A stretch of 61,533 bases of DNA, taken from the NCBI RefSeq assembly GCF_902489465.1, contig NZ_CABTZZ010000012.1, positions 1 to 61,533 on the forward strand, written 5' to 3'. Source of the DNA: an uncultured Varibaculum sp. (GTDB lineage Bacteria > Actinomycetota > Actinomycetes > Actinomycetales > Actinomycetaceae). Under the pieces are notes generated by a model. It saw nothing but the letters and a program-made list of their open reading frames with translations, searched no databases and was not told where the DNA came from. Shown one piece after another: positions 24,547-33,780 of this stretch. Position numbers and translations under genes: made by a program. The stretch's first letter is position 1. The number at the start of each line of letters is the position of its first letter.

Positions 24547-25983
24547 CTATTCGCCGTCCTTACCGATTAAATCTTCCGGAACTGTTTCCCCGCGAGAAAT
24601 CGCGCTCATGGCTTTGCGGGAAACTACCTTGACCCGTTCGCGCTCACCACGGCCGCCCTCGACCTCGCCAAAGTCTGCGCCCAGCTGCTTTTCGTATTCG
24701 TCCAACAGTTCCCAACCATGCCAGGTAGAGAAAGGAACCCCCCGCTGCTCCAGAAGCTCAATCATGGCATCGTGACCCACCGCTTCCCCGGTAGCCACTA
24801 GCTTGCCAGCTTCCGCGTCCTCTACCAGGTGGGAGATAGTTTGCTGCGCATCAGACTTGGTAGACCCAATCAGCCCCACCGGGCCGCGCTTTACCCAACC
24901 GGTAGCGTAAATCCCGTTCAAAGGAGTTCCCTCCAAATCGGTGACCCGTCCTTCCTGATTGGGGATTACTCCCCGACGCTTATCGAAAGGCAAGCCCGCA
25001 ATCGGGGAAGAGAAATATCCCACCGCGCGATAAACCGCCTGTACCGGAGTTTCCCGCAGCTCGCCAGTCCCGGAAACCGTTCCGTCCCCGTTCAGCTGGG
25101 TACGCTCGGTAACCAGGGCGCGCACATGCCCGTCCTCATCAGCTAAAATCTCTTTCGGAGCCGAGAATAGATGCAGGTGAATACGGCGATCAGCATCCCT
25201 ATCGTCCTCGTCCATAGCGTAATTAATTAAGGTATCAACCACCATTTTGGTTTGTTTAGAAGCCGCAATCGCCTGCTCCGAGCCTTCATCGAACTCAAAA
25301 TCTTCCTCGGAAACAATAACTTTTACTCCCGGCTGCTGCCCGAGTTCGCGCAGTTCCAAGGGGGTGAATTTCACCTGAGCCGGTCCGCGCCGCCCGAAAA
25401 CATGCACATCGGTTATCGGGGATTTGTAGAGCTCTTTCGCCACGTTTTCCGGAATCTCGGTTTTGAGCATATCGGCAGGGTGCTTCGCCATTACCCGCGC
25501 AATATCGAGGGCGACGTTACCGACCCCGATAACCGCGACCTCTTTCGCTTCTAAGGGCCAAAAACGCGGATAATCCGGGTTGCCATCATACCAAGAAACA
25601 AAATCGGCAGCCCCATAGCATTCCGGCAAATCCTGACCGGGCAAATCAATCGGTTTATCACGGTCAGACCCGGTAGCGAAAATAATCGCATCATAGTGTT
25701 CATGCAGGTCATCGACAGTAATATCGGCGTCCTCGCCGCCAACATTCACATTTGCCAGCAAACGGATATCACCGCGCTGCAAGACCTTGTAGAGGGCAGT
25801 AATAATGGCTCGAATCCGGGGATGATCGGGCGCTACGCCATACCGAACTAATCCATAGGGTGCAGGTAGACGTTCAAAGAGGTCAATCTCTACGTCAAGA
25901 CCAGATTTGGACAAAATATCAGAAGCATAGATGCCGGCGGGGCCGGCTCCAACTACAGCGACACTAAGCGGACGGTCAGACAC
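24547..25983 (-). CDS. Ferredoxin--NADP+ reductase (adrenodoxin-reductase/FprA type)
   Basis: A 478-residue flavoprotein like mycobacterial FprA, transferring electrons between NADPH and ferredoxin. The N-terminal FAD motif is VVGAGPAGIYASDIL; PYGLVRYGVAPDH is characteristic of this family. The NADP-binding motif is GVGNVALDIARVM near 154-166, followed by the basic FGRRGPAQVKF stretch, and the C-terminal ATGWVKRGPVGLIGSTK block completes the FAD site. Translation starts at a GTG with AAGGAAGGG upstream. It diverges from the gene at 26266. Confidence 0.93.
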   Translation of the reverse strand: MSDRPLSVAVVGAGPAGIYASDILSKSGLDVEIDLFERLPAPYGLVRYGVAPDHPRIRAIITALYKVLQRGDIRLLANVNVGGEDADITVDDLHEHYDAIIFATGSDRDKPIDLPGQDLPECYGAADFVSWYDGNPDYPRFWPLEAKEVAVIGVGNVALDIARVMAKHPADMLKTEIPENVAKELYKSPITDVHVFGRRGPAQVKFTPLELRELGQQPGVKVIVSEEDFEFDEGSEQAIAASKQTKMVVDTLINYAMDEDDRDADRRIHLHLFSAPKEILADEDGHVRALVTERTQLNGDGTVSGTGELRETPVQAVYRAVGYFSSPIAGLPFDKRRGVIPNQEGRVTDLEGTPLNGIYATGWVKRGPVGLIGSTKSDAQQTISHLVEDAEAGKLVATGEAVGHDAMIELLEQRGVPFSTWHGWELLDEYEKQLGADFGEVEGGRGERERVKVVSRKAMSAISRGETVPEDLIGKDGE

Positions 25984-26265
25984 TAAAACCCTTCCTTTTA
26001 CATACTCAATCTGGCGGCGCCATCTTTTAGCACCTCAAACCTGAAATTATTCTATCCGCGAGTAGCGACTATCTCGCATTTTATTGAGCGGTCTCACACA
26101 TTGGCTCAGCCACTTTTACTAATAGGCACGAGTGCAGGAAGCAGCGGCGAAGAAACGGGCAAACCCTACTTTGAACGCCGCTAGCTCCTAACTCACGCAA
26201 TAAAAGCAAAGCTGCCCCAAGTAATGATGCATGGGAGACAATAGGAATATTAAAGGAGGAAACAA

Positions 26266-26889
26266 ATGACTACACGGAGAACTCCGCGCAGGCCAGCGAT
26301 GCTAGATGCCGAGCAGGCAGAAAACATTCCCGGTGCCGAGGACGGGGCGATCTCTTCGGAGGTTGCCCACTTGGTAGCGCAAACTCTGCTAGGAATCGAA
26401 AAAGAAAGTGACGATAAGGTTAAACGTTTACGCCAGCTGCTAGAATCTGGCGGGATAGATACGGTCAGTGAACTCTGGTCCGCCTCACCAGCCAATACTT
26501 TGCCCGGAACGCTTTGGCGGCTTTACTTGGTGTATCAATGGTATTTACGCGATCCAGATCTGGTAAATGAACGCTTCCAGCAGGGGCTGGCAGCTCTTGA
26601 AATTGGGGAAGTTTTTTCGCGCGAGCATTGCGAAAAATCGGTTTTTGCCCTCATGAATAAACTAGCGGAGCTTTGGCGAACGCAAACCTCAATTGATCAG
26701 CTGGCTCCGCTGCTAGATCGCACCAGCGATTTCCTGAAAGTACTGGCCAGTGGGGTCAGTGCTGACTGGATTAAAGACGCCCGAGATAAACTGGCTGATC
26801 CGGTAACCCTGCGTCCCGAAGCGCTATTACAAACCGCGCGCGACCTAAAGCTTTCAGCGCGTGCAGCCAAGGTAAATCGCCTAAACTAG
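26266..26889 (+). CDS. Conserved hypothetical protein upstream of ppk
   Basis: I do not recognise a named family. The protein has 207 residues, is soluble and mostly helical, with an Arg-rich start followed by an acidic stretch (residues ~14-30) and a helical body including WRLYLVYQWYLRDPDLVNERF. There is no signal peptide or membrane segment. The ribosome site is near perfect (AAAGGAGG, 6 nt before ATG), so the gene is certainly expressed. It lies 61 nt upstream of polyphosphate kinase on the same strand and may be co-transcribed with it, but no function follows from that. Confidence 0.8.
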   Translation: MTTRRTPRRPAMLDAEQAENIPGAEDGAISSEVAHLVAQTLLGIEKESDDKVKRLRQLLESGGIDTVSELWSASPANTLPGTLWRLYLVYQWYLRDPDLVNERFQQGLAALEIGEVFSREHCEKSVFALMNKLAELWRTQTSIDQLAPLLDRTSDFLKVLASGVSADWIKDARDKLADPVTLRPEALLQTARDLKLSARAAKVNRLN

Positions 26890-26950
26890 AACTAAATATA
26901 CCCGGACTAGTTCAGTACCGTCACCAAATCATTCATTAGAAGGGATCGGC

Positions 26951-29656
26951 ATGAACAGCAAACAGGAAGCTGACAACAAGCCAGAACCTAAAGTAGGCAA
27001 AGCTAAAATTAAAGAGGATGCGCAAGGGGACCCCCAGGTGGTGCCTTCGCCTGCCGACATTGCCCGGATATATAAAGAAAACCCGCAAACTGAACCAGTA
27101 TCCCAGGTAGACCGGCAAGCGGCACAATCCAACTTTGAGACCGCCACCGCTGACGAGCTAATATCTTCAAAAACCTCTCCTGAACAGTTTCCCGGCACCG
27201 ATTACGAGGACGCGGACTACGCCCTCCCCGATAAAAAACCCCCGTTTATAGGGGGGCAAAAGGTCGATAAATCCGGTAAGCCTCCTGCCTCGGAAAATAA
27301 CGCTGGAAAACCAGCTAGCGAAAAGAAAGCCAAGACCGGGAAACCGGCAGCTGCCAGTAAGCCTGCTGATTCCCCAGGAAAAGCCAAATCTAAGGCGCAA
27401 AGGTATTCCGATACAGAAGCATTAGCGGGCGGTCACGCCCAAACCGATGGCCCCGATGATCTTTCCCAAATCAGCCCCTCCACTTTGCGAGAGGCACCCG
27501 GGATGGACAAACTCGCACAAGCCGGTCCCCTCGGTCAAGACAAGCCCCTCCCCAAAGGTCGTTTCGGGGACCGGGAACTATCTTGGATGCAGTTCAACCA
27601 GCGGGTATTAGAGCAAGCAGAGGACGAGCGGCTCCCAATCTTAGAGCGCGCCTGGTTCACCACTATTTTCTCTTCCAACTTGGATGAGTTCTATATGGTG
27701 CGCGTAGCGGGACTAAAACGCCGCATTGCCGCCGGAATTGCCCGCACCGCCGCCTCCGGCCTTACCCCCCGGCAAGTGCTTGACCTGGTGACAGAGCGCG
27801 CCCAAGTATTGTGTGCTCGGCAAGCCGGTTTCGTGCAAAACACTTTGCTAGGCGAACTAGAAAATGTGGGGATCAAACTGCGGCGTTGGAATGACCTTTC
27901 CTCGGAGCAACAAGATTTTCTGCACGGGTATTTCCGCCGCCAGATTTTCCCGATCCTGACTCCGCTGGCGGTCGATCCTTCACACCCCTTCCCCTACATT
28001 TCGGGACTGTCAGTTAATTTGGCGGTAGTAGTGCGCAATCCCTTAACGGGAAAACAGCATTTTGCCCGGGTTAAAATCCCGGAAAGCCTGCCTCGGCTAA
28101 TCTGTGTGGAGCAAGCAATAGACCAGGTCAGCCCGGAAGACGCGATTGATACTAACGGGGAAGCCACCTTCATTACTCTGGAGGATGTAATTGGTCCGCA
28201 CCTCGATCACCTCTTTCCCGGGATGGAAATCTTGGAACATCACGTGTTCCGCCTGACCCGCAATGAGGATTTGGAAGTCGAAGAGGACGACGCCGAGAAC
28301 CTGCTTACCGCAATGGAACAAGAATTGCTACGGCGCCGTTTCGGCCCAGCAGTGCGCCTAGAGGTTGCCGAAGGCATCTCGCGGCCAGTATTAGACTTCC
28401 TGGTTGCCAAATTAGAGATCGGAATGGAGGACGTTTTTGCTCTACCGGAACCAATTGATTTGCGCTGCCTAAACGAGCTGCATGAACTAGATTTACCGGA
28501 ACTGAAATACCAAAAGTTTGTACCGGCCACTGCTGCCGGTCTTGCCGAAGTAGAATCGGCTACCCCCACCGATATTTTCGCCATGATTCGCAGTCACGAT
28601 GTGCTGTTGCATCACCCTTATGATTCCTTCTCTACCTCGGTGCAGCATTTCGTCACCTACGCCGCCAGGGATCCCAAAGTGCGTTCCCTAAAACAAACCT
28701 TGTACCGTACTTCCTCGGATTCACCGATCGTGTCTGCCCTGATCGAGGCGGCACAAAACGGCAAACAGGTGTTGGCGATTGTAGAGATCAAAGCCCGTTT
28801 CGACGAGGACGCCAATATTTCCTGGGCGCGTAAATTAGAGCGCGCCGGGGTACATGTGGTCTATGGCATGGTAGGTTTGAAGACCCATTGCAAACTGTCG
28901 ATGGTGGTTCGCGAAGAAGCCGACGGCCTGCGCCGTTACTGCCATGTGGGCACCGGCAACTATCACCCCAAGACAGCACGCGGATACGAGGATTTGGGGT
29001 TGCTTACCTGCGATCGCGAGGTAGCCCAAGACCTTACTCGCCTGTTCAATCAGCTATCCGGTTATGCGCCCCGCACTTCCTTCCATCGCCTGCTGGTGGC
29101 TCCGCGCTCTATCCGCCCGGGCATTATTGAACGCATTGAACGTGAAGTAGACAATCACCGCAAAGGCTTGCCCGCCTATATCGGGATTAAAGTAAACTCC
29201 CTGGTAGACGAGGCGGTAACTGATGCTCTCTATCGAGCCAGTCAGGCCGGGGTACCGATAGATATTGTGGTGCGCGGGATTTGCACGATTCGCTCCGGGG
29301 TACGTGGGCTATCGGAAAATATCCGAGTGCGTTCCATTTTGGGGCGTTTTCTGGAGCATTCGCGTATTTACGCTTTTGAAAATGCCGGACAACCAGAGGT
29401 TTGGATCGGTTCAGCTGACCTGATGCACCGCAACTTAGATCGCCGGGTGGAGGCTTTGATTAGGATCAAAGATCCTGATATGACCGCGGAACTAATGGAT
29501 TTGGTGAAGCTTCAGGCCTCTCCAGCAGTATCTTCTTGGCATTTACGCCGGGACGGTACTTGGCGGCGACATATTAATAGCAAAGATGGCTCGCCCCTTA
29601 TGGACATTCAAGAGTACCTAATTAACAAGGCTAACTCGCGGATGAAAGGACGCTAA
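26951..29656 (+). CDS. ppk: Polyphosphate kinase 1
   Basis: Ppk1 makes inorganic polyphosphate from ATP reversibly. The PPK core begins near residue 205 (RELSWMQFNQRVLEQA) and includes the N-terminal, middle and two catalytic C-terminal domains. The autophosphorylated histidine lies in CHVGTGNYHPKTARGYEDLGL, and the second C-terminal domain carries SADLMHRNLDRRVE. The first ~200 residues are an unusual Lys/Pro/Ala/Asp-rich, probably disordered extension, which makes the protein (901 residues) longer than the roughly 700 usual for the family. AGAAGGGA precedes the ATG. The next gene is a mutT1-like gene, the same pairing I recall from mycobacteria. Confidence 0.95.
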   Translation: MNSKQEADNKPEPKVGKAKIKEDAQGDPQVVPSPADIARIYKENPQTEPVSQVDRQAAQSNFETATADELISSKTSPEQFPGTDYEDADYALPDKKPPFIGGQKVDKSGKPPASENNAGKPASEKKAKTGKPAAASKPADSPGKAKSKAQRYSDTEALAGGHAQTDGPDDLSQISPSTLREAPGMDKLAQAGPLGQDKPLPKGRFGDRELSWMQFNQRVLEQAEDERLPILERAWFTTIFSSNLDEFYMVRVAGLKRRIAAGIARTAASGLTPRQVLDLVTERAQVLCARQAGFVQNTLLGELENVGIKLRRWNDLSSEQQDFLHGYFRRQIFPILTPLAVDPSHPFPYISGLSVNLAVVVRNPLTGKQHFARVKIPESLPRLICVEQAIDQVSPEDAIDTNGEATFITLEDVIGPHLDHLFPGMEILEHHVFRLTRNEDLEVEEDDAENLLTAMEQELLRRRFGPAVRLEVAEGISRPVLDFLVAKLEIGMEDVFALPEPIDLRCLNELHELDLPELKYQKFVPATAAGLAEVESATPTDIFAMIRSHDVLLHHPYDSFSTSVQHFVTYAARDPKVRSLKQTLYRTSSDSPIVSALIEAAQNGKQVLAIVEIKARFDEDANISWARKLERAGVHVVYGMVGLKTHCKLSMVVREEADGLRRYCHVGTGNYHPKTARGYEDLGLLTCDREVAQDLTRLFNQLSGYAPRTSFHRLLVAPRSIRPGIIERIEREVDNHRKGLPAYIGIKVNSLVDEAVTDALYRASQAGVPIDIVVRGICTIRSGVRGLSENIRVRSILGRFLEHSRIYAFENAGQPEVWIGSADLMHRNLDRRVEALIRIKDPDMTAELMDLVKLQASPAVSSWHLRRDGTWRRHINSKDGSPLMDIQEYLINKANSRMKGR

Positions 29657-29779
29657 ACGGCTGATCGTCCATCTAACTCTTCATGTTGAACAGTTACCAC
29701 CCTTTTTACCTGGGGAAATGACCTTATAAGTAATTTGTTAGACAATAGAGACAGATTACGAGAAAGGCAAGTTGCTACC

Positions 29780-30814
29780 ATGACGGCTCGACCTAAGCCA
29801 CCGCATATGCGGATAGTACGTTCCGCAGGCGCACTAGTGTGGCGTCTGCGAGAGGGAGCCACCCCAATTCCCGGCACTTCCATCCCCGCCCAGCGCCAGG
29901 ACATAGAGGTGCTGATTGTACATCGTCCCCGCTATGATGACTGGTCTTGGCCCAAAGGCAAACGCGAACCCGGGGAAGCAATCCCTGCAACCGCGGTACG
30001 CGAAGTTGAAGAGGAAACTGGAGTTCCGATTCGCCTAGGAGCGCCGCTGACCGTGCAGCGTTACCGTTTGGGATCGGGAGTGACCAAAGAAGTTTATTAC
30101 TGGGTAGGATTCCCAGATGTTCCCGCGGAAACTTTGCGGGCGCGCCCTCTGGCTCCCCCAGCTCCGAGCAAGGAAATTGATAAGTCACAATGGGTGGGTG
30201 CGCGCAAAGCGATGCGCCTGCTGACTCGCCGCGGGGATCGACGCCTGCTGGAAGAACTGCTCACCCGACTGGCGGAACGTACTTTGAGCACTCGGACACT
30301 GGCGGTGCTCCGGCACGCTAAAGCCACTAAACGCTCCCATTGGGAGGGTAACGAAATGACCCGGCCGCTTTCGAGGCGCGGCTCCTCGCAAGTGTTACGC
30401 CTACTTCCCGCGCTTTCTGCCTTTGGTATCAATCAGATAATAACTTCGCCGTGGCGCCGCTGCGTGGCCACGGTCGCCCCTTATGCCACGCTTTCGGGCA
30501 CTACCTTAAAAACGGAGGCTTCCTTCACCGAGGACGCCTATCGGGAAGATCCCTCGCGGATGCGAGGGATAATCCGGGGATTGCTTTCGGAAAGTCAGCA
30601 AGGTCAGCCGGCCGCTCCCTTGGCAATTTGCGTACATCGTCCCACGATTCCGGGGATTATCGGGGAGCTAGCACCGCTCACCCCTAACCATCTAGGCAGA
30701 TTGCTGCCCCAGGATGACCCCTATTTAAAAACCGCGGGAATGCTAATCGTACATATGGCAGATTACCCGGAGCCGAGAATTGTTGACCTGGAGGTATTTC
30801 GCCTAGATCCCTAG
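29780..30814 (+). CDS. mutT1: NUDIX hydrolase fused to histidine phosphatase, MutT1-like
   Basis: A two-domain protein of 344 residues from the ATG at 29780. The NUDIX box is complete: G60-x5-E66-x7-R74-E75-V-x-E-E-x-G81. A C-terminal histidine phosphatase domain begins near residue 173 with the LRHA motif (R178/H179). This architecture matches mycobacterial MutT1, which hydrolyses diadenosine polyphosphates and 8-oxo-dGTP to nucleotide monophosphates. The frame is open to a TTG at 29735, but those residues are unlike the family start; AAAGG lies about 12 nt before the chosen ATG. It follows ppk by 123 nt. Confidence 0.9.
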   Translation: MTARPKPPHMRIVRSAGALVWRLREGATPIPGTSIPAQRQDIEVLIVHRPRYDDWSWPKGKREPGEAIPATAVREVEEETGVPIRLGAPLTVQRYRLGSGVTKEVYYWVGFPDVPAETLRARPLAPPAPSKEIDKSQWVGARKAMRLLTRRGDRRLLEELLTRLAERTLSTRTLAVLRHAKATKRSHWEGNEMTRPLSRRGSSQVLRLLPALSAFGINQIITSPWRRCVATVAPYATLSGTTLKTEASFTEDAYREDPSRMRGIIRGLLSESQQGQPAAPLAICVHRPTIPGIIGELAPLTPNHLGRLLPQDDPYLKTAGMLIVHMADYPEPRIVDLEVFRLDP

Positions 30815-30927
30815 GGGTTTTAGCGGTGAGATATTTTAGTGTCCCTAGGCCTTGTGGATACCATCGGGCTTTATTACTGTCAGGCAACCGTGACTCGCAA
30901 GGGAACCACGATCGCTAAACTGAGGAC

Positions 30928-31512
30928 ATGAACAATTCCCGCGCCTCTGTCCGCCCGGATTTTTCGGCTAGCAATCCCCCTAGTACGGATAATAATTCCG
31001 CTCCCTGCCTACTACCGCGAGTGGGCATCGGTAGCGACGTTCACGCTTTTGCCGAACCCAAAGACCCCAGCTCGGCTGCTCGTCCCTGCATGGTTGCTGG
31101 ACTTTCTTGGCCGGGAGAGCCCCCGCTTAAAGGACATTCGGATGCCGATGTTGCGGCTCATGCTCTGTGTGACGCGATTCTATCAGCTGCTGGTCAAGGG
31201 GATCTGGGTACCCATTTTGGTACTGACCGTCCCGAGTGGAAAGGTGCCAGCGGCACCCAGCTACTGGCAGCCACTATGGAGATTATTCATCAGGCCGGGT
31301 GGGGACTGGGAAACGCCGCGGTCCAAGTGATCGCGAACCGCCCCCGGATGGGGCAGCGTTATCAACAGGCGCGCGCTGTACTGGAGGAAGCGGTAGGGGC
31401 ACCGGTATCGATTTCTGCGACTACCTCGGACAAGTTGGGTTTCACCGGCCGTGGGGAGGGAGCGGCAGCCATAGCTACCGCGCTGGTTTATCCCCTAACT
31501 AACTTGAACTGA
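30928..31512 (+). CDS. ispF: 2-C-methyl-D-erythritol 2,4-cyclodiphosphate synthase
   Basis: IspF cyclises CDP-methylerythritol phosphate in the MEP pathway of isoprenoid synthesis. It has the metal-binding GIGSDVHAF, the KGHSDADVAAHALCDAI block, GDLGTHF and TTSDKLGFTGRGEGAAAIA, all characteristic. The family domain starts at about residue 32; the 31 residues before it are Ser/Pro/Asn-rich and unusual. The ATG at 30928 has GAGG only 2 nt away, so the real start could be the GTG at 31021, giving a protein of 163 residues. ispD, often adjacent, is not here. Confidence 0.93.
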   Translation: MNNSRASVRPDFSASNPPSTDNNSAPCLLPRVGIGSDVHAFAEPKDPSSAARPCMVAGLSWPGEPPLKGHSDADVAAHALCDAILSAAGQGDLGTHFGTDRPEWKGASGTQLLAATMEIIHQAGWGLGNAAVQVIANRPRMGQRYQQARAVLEEAVGAPVSISATTSDKLGFTGRGEGAAAIATALVYPLTNLN

Positions 31513-31919
31513 AAGCCGGGATCTGAGAAATACTCTGACCCTCTCTAGGCAAGCTGTCGATATGCCTGCGCTCCCGGGTTGGTGAAAATAACTCTCCTCC
31601 GAAGGTAAAGAAAAAAGCAAGTTAGTAAAAATACGCTCGGCGAATTTTGTCTTTCCAAGCTTTTTGAAGCCAGCTTTTTAGGTTTTTAGTGACCTGCATC
31701 ATAGCAATACAGGTCTTAAGGCCTAGATTTTTTTAGAAAAAAATACTTAATAAATATGCGCTTAAAACCGGGATTTTCCTGGCCTTTTACCCCAAATATA
31801 GCAAAAAGGATCTCTAGCTCTCACATACCTAAAGTCCCGGGGGATATTGTGATTTGCTTGACAGCAAGATAATATGTTTCGAAGTCGAAAGTATCGGCAT
31901 TAACCCCAATGGAGAGCAA
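31513..31919. other. Intergenic region upstream of putP
   Basis: A 407 bp AT-rich gap without a supported gene. It contains an inverted repeat GACCTG/CAGGTC (31691-31696 and 31710-31715), an A/T palindrome ATTTTTTT-AG-AAAAAAAT (31727-31744), a TTGCT-TGAC-AGCAA palindrome (31853-31866) and the putP promoter candidate. No known riboswitch was recognised. Confidence 0.5.
31847..31875 (+). promoter_or_regulatory. putP: Putative putP promoter
   Basis: TTGTGA (31847-31852) and TAATAT (31870-31875) are separated by 17 bp, a good sigma70-type spacing. It lies 45 bp before the chosen start codon at 31920 and overlaps the TTGCT-TGAC-AGCAA palindrome. Its position argues against the earlier in-frame start at 31854. 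Confidence 0.5.
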
Positions 31920-33611
31920 ATGATAACTACATTCTCAACATTACTGATGCCCACCGTCGGTGCGGCAGATTTTATTAGCAGCGGAAGCACCAGCGGTATC
32001 GCCATTGCAATGGTTATCTATTTCGTAGCCATGATTCTGATTGGTATCTATGGTTACACCCGCACTCAAACCATGGATGACTTCATGGTTGGTGGACGTT
32101 CCTTACCTCCCCTAGTCGCCGCCCTCTCTGCGGGAGCCGCAGATATGTCAGGGTGGCTAATGATGGGACTGCCCGGGGCACTCTATTTAACCGGTTTAGT
32201 TGAATCTTGGATTGCTATCGGCTTGCTGATCGGCTCCTGGTGCGCCTGGAAATGGGTAGCTCCTCGCTTGCGTTCCTATTCGCAAATAGCGGGAGATTCG
32301 ATTACCGTACCTTCCTTCATGTCTGCGCGACTAAAGGACAATAAGTTTATTCTCCAGCTGGTAGCCGGGATTATTATTCTTTTCTTCTTTACCATCTACG
32401 TAGCCAGCGGCATGGTGTCCGGTGGGGTGTTCTTCGAATCTATTTTCCATGTCAACTACCACGTAGGCATGGTGCTCGTAGCCGGCGTAGTCATCCTCTA
32501 CACCTTGGTAGGCGGGTTCCTAGCTGTCTCCTGGACCGATATGGTACAGGGCATTATGATGTTAATCGCCCTGCTCCTAGTACCAATCTTCGGCATAGTT
32601 GCCCTAGGTGGCTTTGGAGTAATGACCGACACCCTGAACGGCCTGGAAGGACATATGTTCTCCATAGTAGGTGATGGAGCGGCCGGTAAACTGTCCATCC
32701 TTAACGGCTTGGCCTGGGGTCTGGGTTATGTAGGTATGCCCCATGTGATCGTGCGCTACATGGCATTACGCTCGCCCAAGGAAGCAACTTCGGCTCGTCG
32801 CCTGGGCATCGGCTGGATGTTCCTGTGCGTTTTGGGCGCCACTTTGACCGCCCTAATCGGGCGTGCCCTGTCCGAAAACGGTCTCGCTGGAATCAAAGAA
32901 GCCTTGGCACTGGTGAAACAGAATCCGCAAGAAAGTATCTACCTGGTGATGGGTCAACAGCTCTTCCCCTCGGTACTAGCCGGTTTTATGTTGGCTGCTA
33001 TTTTGGCCGCCATCATGTCTACCGTTTCTTCACAGCTGCTGGTGACTTCCTCTGCAGTAGTAGAAGATATCTACCGCGGTATCAAGAAGCGCCGTTTGCT
33101 GGGCGCCAAGGGTATCAATGCCGGCCGGATGGTGGTTTTAGCGATTTCGGTTATCGCCGCTTTCTTTGCCTGGTTCCGCACTGATTCGATCCTGGGACTG
33201 GTATCCTTCGCCTGGGCAGGATTCGGCGCCGCCTTTGGTCCTGTAATTGTACTCAGCCTCTACTGGCGTAAATACACCTGGCAGGGTGCGGCAGCCGGTA
33301 TGGCCGTGGGCGCTATTACCGTGGGTATCTGGGGCAACCTGCCCGATACCTTACCGATGATCTTCCAGGTATACGAGATCCTGCCTGGGTTCTTGCTGAA
33401 CCTCCTGGTATCTTGGTTGGTTTCCCGCGCCACCTACAAGCCGAATGCCGAAATCGATGAGGAGTTCGATCTGTCGGTCAAGCTCGCTCACGCTTCACAA
33501 GATGAAATCAATTCGGCTCTGAAAGGTCGCTCCGTAACTCCTATTACTACCGTTCCGTTTGCCCAGGTAGCGGGGGAGGAATCGCTGACTACAGACAAGT
33601 CCAGCAAATAA
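31920..33611 (+). CDS. putP: Sodium/proline symporter
   Basis: A 563-residue sodium:solute symporter of the SSS family with about 13 membrane segments. FMVGGRSLPPLVAALSAGAADMSGWLMMGLPGALY corresponds to the conserved PutP core including the Na+-site region, and the LTALIGRAL and TVSSQLLVTSSAV regions follow the family pattern. ATG at 31920 is favoured by GGAGA just upstream and by the promoter position; a TTG-initiated version would begin at 31854. The cytoplasmic C-tail is hydrophilic. putA follows after 169 bp, so the pair imports and oxidises proline. Confidence 0.92.
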   Translation: MITTFSTLLMPTVGAADFISSGSTSGIAIAMVIYFVAMILIGIYGYTRTQTMDDFMVGGRSLPPLVAALSAGAADMSGWLMMGLPGALYLTGLVESWIAIGLLIGSWCAWKWVAPRLRSYSQIAGDSITVPSFMSARLKDNKFILQLVAGIIILFFFTIYVASGMVSGGVFFESIFHVNYHVGMVLVAGVVILYTLVGGFLAVSWTDMVQGIMMLIALLLVPIFGIVALGGFGVMTDTLNGLEGHMFSIVGDGAAGKLSILNGLAWGLGYVGMPHVIVRYMALRSPKEATSARRLGIGWMFLCVLGATLTALIGRALSENGLAGIKEALALVKQNPQESIYLVMGQQLFPSVLAGFMLAAILAAIMSTVSSQLLVTSSAVVEDIYRGIKKRRLLGAKGINAGRMVVLAISVIAAFFAWFRTDSILGLVSFAWAGFGAAFGPVIVLSLYWRKYTWQGAAAGMAVGAITVGIWGNLPDTLPMIFQVYEILPGFLLNLLVSWLVSRATYKPNAEIDEEFDLSVKLAHASQDEINSALKGRSVTPITTVPFAQVAGEESLTTDKSSK

Positions 33612-33687
33612 AAGTGGACTCTAGGAAAAAAGTCCCCTAAATCAGGGTACACGCCCACGCATCTAGTGTTACCTTGAACATATAAGT

Positions 33688-33728
33688 GCGTAGAGGGTCG
33701 AGCTACTATACAGCTCGGCTCTCTACGC
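33688..33728 (+). promoter_or_regulatory. Leader hairpin between putP and putA
   Basis: GCGTAGAG (33688-33695) pairs with CTCTACGC, and CGAGCT pairs with AGCTCG in the same stem, giving a long two-part hairpin around an ACTATAC loop. No T-tract follows, so it is more likely a leader or processing structure than a terminator. Confidence 0.5.
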
Positions 33729-33780
33729 CTTAGGTGCGATCGATACCTATTAACAGTTTCCTAAGAAAGGACGCAAACAA

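Noticed and set aside
31585..31640. Possible glycine-type riboswitch before putP
   Set aside because: The stretch CTCCTCCGAAGGTAAAG looks briefly like a glycine-aptamer segment, but the GGAGAG start, the paired stems and the remaining conserved positions are absent, and the gap is long and AT-rich.
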